A stretch of DNA of 64,000 nucleotides from Acanthaster planci (Eukaryota > Echinodermata > Asteroidea > Valvatida > Acanthasteridae), in assembly GCF_001949145.1 (NCBI RefSeq), contig NW_019091450.1, positions 1,525,717 to 1,589,716 on the forward strand, written 5' to 3'. How positions within the stretch are numbered: position 1 is the first letter of the stretch; each line of letters begins with the position of its first letter. Shown one piece after another: positions 62,301 through 64,000 of the stretch. The position numbers and the translations under genes were made by a program. The notes under the pieces are model-generated. The model was given only the letters and a program-made list of their open reading frames with translations. It was not told the DNA's origin and did no database searches.

Positions 62301-63429
62301 AGCCCTTTGTTTTCATTTCATTGTGTTATGGGGGCATTTGGCACTCCAGTCTTGTGTTTTGAATTTGGTTGAACAAGTTAATATTTCGTGAATATAGCTA
62401 TTCGCTTTTCATCATTAGGGAGTGTTTCAGGTGAACAAACATACTGAATGTAGGATGTTATCTCGGGTACTGAAAAATGTTCTTTGTTGCCAGTTGTTGT
62501 TATTTTCATGAATCAAAGAAAGCAGTGTTGCAGGGGAGTCCATCACAAGTCAAGACCAGTCACAAGTCCCCTCACTTGACCTGTTGCAAGTAACAGGCCA
62601 ATCACTGACAAAGGGAATGCACTTGTCAGAGTTCATTTGAATAGCTTGTGACTTGACATGTGATTGGATGACCTGTGATGGACTTTTGATGTCACTTGTA
62701 GGGACTTGTGATCGACTTGACTGCAATGGTTGAGGAAAGCACATGCGTTTTATGATACTATATGATCAATGATTATACTTCATGATTTTTGGATTTTTTT
62801 TACTGGGAGATGCCGCACGTTCATTCCTGGTGGGAGTCTCCTGAAGCTTGCCTGCATTGCATGCTAAATGCCCCATTAAGATCAGCAGCTAAATTGTCAA
62901 GTATTCAAACCAGTGTGCATCAGAATTTGCATTGAGAAACCATAAGTTTTCTTGGTGGCAAGTCTGTGAGACGTATGTGAGCATGTATCATGCACATGTT
63001 AAGATATATCAATGTAGAAAAACTCGTTGCCTATTGCCTGACAAAGCTGAATTATTTTGGGCCTTTTCACCTGAGACACTGAAAAAAGACAACACCTGTT
63101 CCCTGGACAGCAGTTTAACACTGGCAAACAGCAACTCAAGAGACAACTACAAAGTAATAACGCTGTATTTTTTAAGGCAGTTTTAGTGTTAAATCCAGAA
63201 ACAAGGTATGCTATGTGGCATTCAGTATAGTTTCACAGTCATTATTGGGTCCTGGTGTACATAGAATATGGTACATGCTATTATTCCCTCGGCACATACA
63301 TGTATGATTTTTTTCTTCTCGATTGACTACCTTTTTTGTGTGTACCCGTTCTTTTGATGTCTTTTTGTGCTGGTGTGTTCTTTCCAGTTCCCAAAGCAGT
63401 AGCGAAAATGCTGGAGCGGATTCCCGATG
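50332..63429 (+). CDS. CYB5: Cytochrome b5 (microsomal or mitochondrial outer-membrane type), C-terminal exon missing from window
   Basis: Small heme protein that passes electrons from NADH-cytochrome b5 reductase to desaturases, hydroxylases and P450s. Six exons in phase: 50332-50454, 52410-52446, 57224-57315, 59877-59900, 62096-62136 and 63388-63429, giving 119 codons plus two bases. Residues 1-41 include [20 protein letters not shown] and [12 protein letters not shown]. Exon 2 gives [13 protein letters not shown] with heme ligand His42. Exon 3 gives [14 protein letters not shown] with the second ligand His66, 24 residues later as in mammals. DYLIGDL follows. Exons 5-6 encode a Ser/Pro-rich linker. 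The hydrophobic anchor is not present, so at least one exon probably lies beyond the right edge. Exon 6 ends CGATG|GTATCTG. Read-through would add five residues and a stop at 63445. A CYB5A/CYB5B assignment is not possible. Confidence 0.93.
50594..51207. other. Assembly gap (N run)
   Basis: 614 undetermined bases in cytochrome b5 intron 1. The exons on both sides join in phase 0, so no CYB5 exon needs to be hidden. Confidence 1.
51492..51553. repeat. Perfect 13-bp inverted repeat TTAACCCTAACAG
   Basis: TTAACCCTAACAG at 51492-51504 and its exact complement CTGTTAGGGTTAA at 51541-51553 enclose 36 bases. It lies in CYB5 intron 1. Confidence 0.8.
53348..53463 (-). repeat. Interspersed repeat related in inverted orientation to 56391-56500
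   Basis: Blocks GAGTACCGAAGTGTGATGTC, AAAGTGCAGTGCAAACGAAT and CTGGTTCTCGCCCT match the reverse complement of 56391-56500 in order with scattered substitutions. It lies in CYB5 intron 2. Confidence 0.75.
56348..56503 (+). mobile_element. MITE, 156 bp, with 19-bp terminal inverted repeats
   Basis: The left terminus GTAATAGAGTACCAAAGTG pairs with right terminus CACTTCAGTACTCTATTAC with two mismatches. The interior holds the block shared with 53348-53463. It lies in CYB5 intron 2. Confidence 0.8.
59519..59780. mobile_element. MITE, 262 bp, with ~27-bp near-perfect terminal inverted repeats
   Basis: The left end TATGTGACCCACTCTGTGAA runs on as AATGAGTC. The right end, TTTTCACAGAGTGGGTCACA then TA, is its complement with one mismatch in about 27. 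The similarity extends inward (GTTGCCAGAGACAC against GTCGCCAGAGCCAC). The flanks are TA-rich, compatible with a TA target duplication as used by Tc1/mariner-type elements. It lies in CYB5 intron 3. Confidence 0.85.
61685..61756 (+). repeat. ACTTGTGAC-rich interspersed repeat
   Basis: Three to four copies of (G)ACTTGTGA(C/T) followed by GACTCAGCTACACTACAGC. A related block is at 12381-12415 (GGACTTGTGACAGACTTGAC, then TACAGC), and a larger inverted version is at 62535-62730. Confidence 0.55.
62535..62730. repeat. Foldback version of the ACTTGTGAC repeat
   Basis: The left side reads AGTCCATCACAAGTCAAGAC and then CAGTCACAAGTCC. The right side reads CTTGTGACTTGACATGTG and CTGTGATGGACTTTTGATG. 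The two sides are approximate inverted repeats, with further GGGACTTGTGATCGACTTG at the end. It lies in CYB5 intron 5. Confidence 0.6.
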
Positions 63430-63604
63430 GTATCTGACCTCTTGACCTCTTCCCTAATCTCTAGCCTGTCTTTTCCCTAAACCGTGCATGTCTTTACCTG
63501 GCAACTAAGACAATACCCACTATGCATTTAGTTGCTATATTCACAAACTACTGACACACACTTTGACTTAATTGATAAGGAACAATTTCTGAGGAACAAC
63601 TTCT

Positions 63605-64000
63605 GTAATAGTCCCCTCCCCCCATTCCCCATTCTCCCTCCGACCGGTACCTCCTGTGCATGCCCCATTCTGTTTTCCCTGCCCTTCCTGCTCTCCATCT
63701 TTGTTTCTCCCCACCCATTGCTGATCCCCATCTATCCATGCCATCCTACCCCCTGCTGTTCCCCCATCCTGCTGCTCCCTGTCGCCCACGTGCTCTCTTC
63801 CCTTGCTGCTCCCCACCCTCTCAGTGGCTCCCACCCTGCTGTTCTCCCTTGCTACTCCCCCACTCTCACTGGCCCATACCCTTCCTGTTCCCCACCCTTG
63901 CTGTTCCCCAGTCTTGCTGCTCCCACACCCCATGCTTCTCCCAACCCTTGCTGCTCTTTCATCCCTTTCTGCTCCCCACCCTTGCTGCTCCCCACCCTTG
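63605..64000 (+). repeat. Pyrimidine-rich minisatellite (CTTGCTGCTCCCCACC units), running off the window
   Basis: Degenerate units of about 14-20 bases of the form CC(T)TGCTG(C/T)TCCCCACC recur from about 63600, becoming nearly perfect at 63965-64000. The strong strand asymmetry (very few G on the plus strand) creates long glycine-rich open frames on the minus strand, which are not genes. Confidence 0.85.

Noticed and set aside
63528-63933. Overlapping minus-strand open frames encoding Gly/Arg/Glu-rich peptides
   Set aside because: They are produced by the pyrimidine-rich minisatellite read in reverse. All three frames are open and low-complexity.

Overview
The window is animal nuclear DNA: split genes with GT-AG introns, AT-rich introns and intergenic DNA full of short interspersed repeats, and two runs of N (36742-37200 and 50594-51207). 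The gene set, the compact proteins and the abundance of the palindrome TACATGTA suggest a marine invertebrate, probably an invertebrate deuterostome (echinoderm, hemichordate or lancelet grade). The species cannot be fixed from the sequence. There is no operon, CRISPR array or bacterial feature.

Five protein genes can be built by hand with consistent reading phase at every junction. From left to right they are: TP53RK/Bud32 kinase (minus, two exons, 247 aa, complete); a GDAP1-family tail-anchored GST-like protein (plus, five coding exons, 315 aa, complete); FITM2, a fat-storage-inducing ER membrane protein (minus, one exon, 298 aa); tyrosine aminotransferase TAT (minus, eleven coding exons over 22.5 kb, 423 aa, complete); and cytochrome b5 (plus, six exons visible, membrane-anchor exon apparently beyond the right edge). 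TP53RK and the GDAP1-type gene diverge, GDAP1 and FITM2 converge, and TAT and CYB5 diverge.

The genes do not form one pathway: tRNA t6A modification (KEOPS), mitochondrial outer-membrane dynamics, lipid-droplet formation, tyrosine catabolism and electron transfer. The order is still informative. A GDAP1-type gene next to FITM2 resembles human chromosome 20q13, where TP53RK also lies, and TAT near a CYB5 gene resembles human 16q22. This looks like retained ancestral linkage.

The rest is mobile-element debris: a decayed CR1/L2-like LINE (about 690-1700), a tRNA-derived SINE (about 4190-4440), a broken 3' half of a Ty3/gypsy chromodomain retrotransposon (about 47860-49235) and at least eight foldback or MITE-like elements with visible inverted repeats. 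There are also several minisatellites. I found no convincing new biological system. The observations most worth checking are the conserved linkages, a possible soluble cytochrome b5 made by intron retention, a perfect CRE palindrome at the inferred TAT promoter, and the foldback families.
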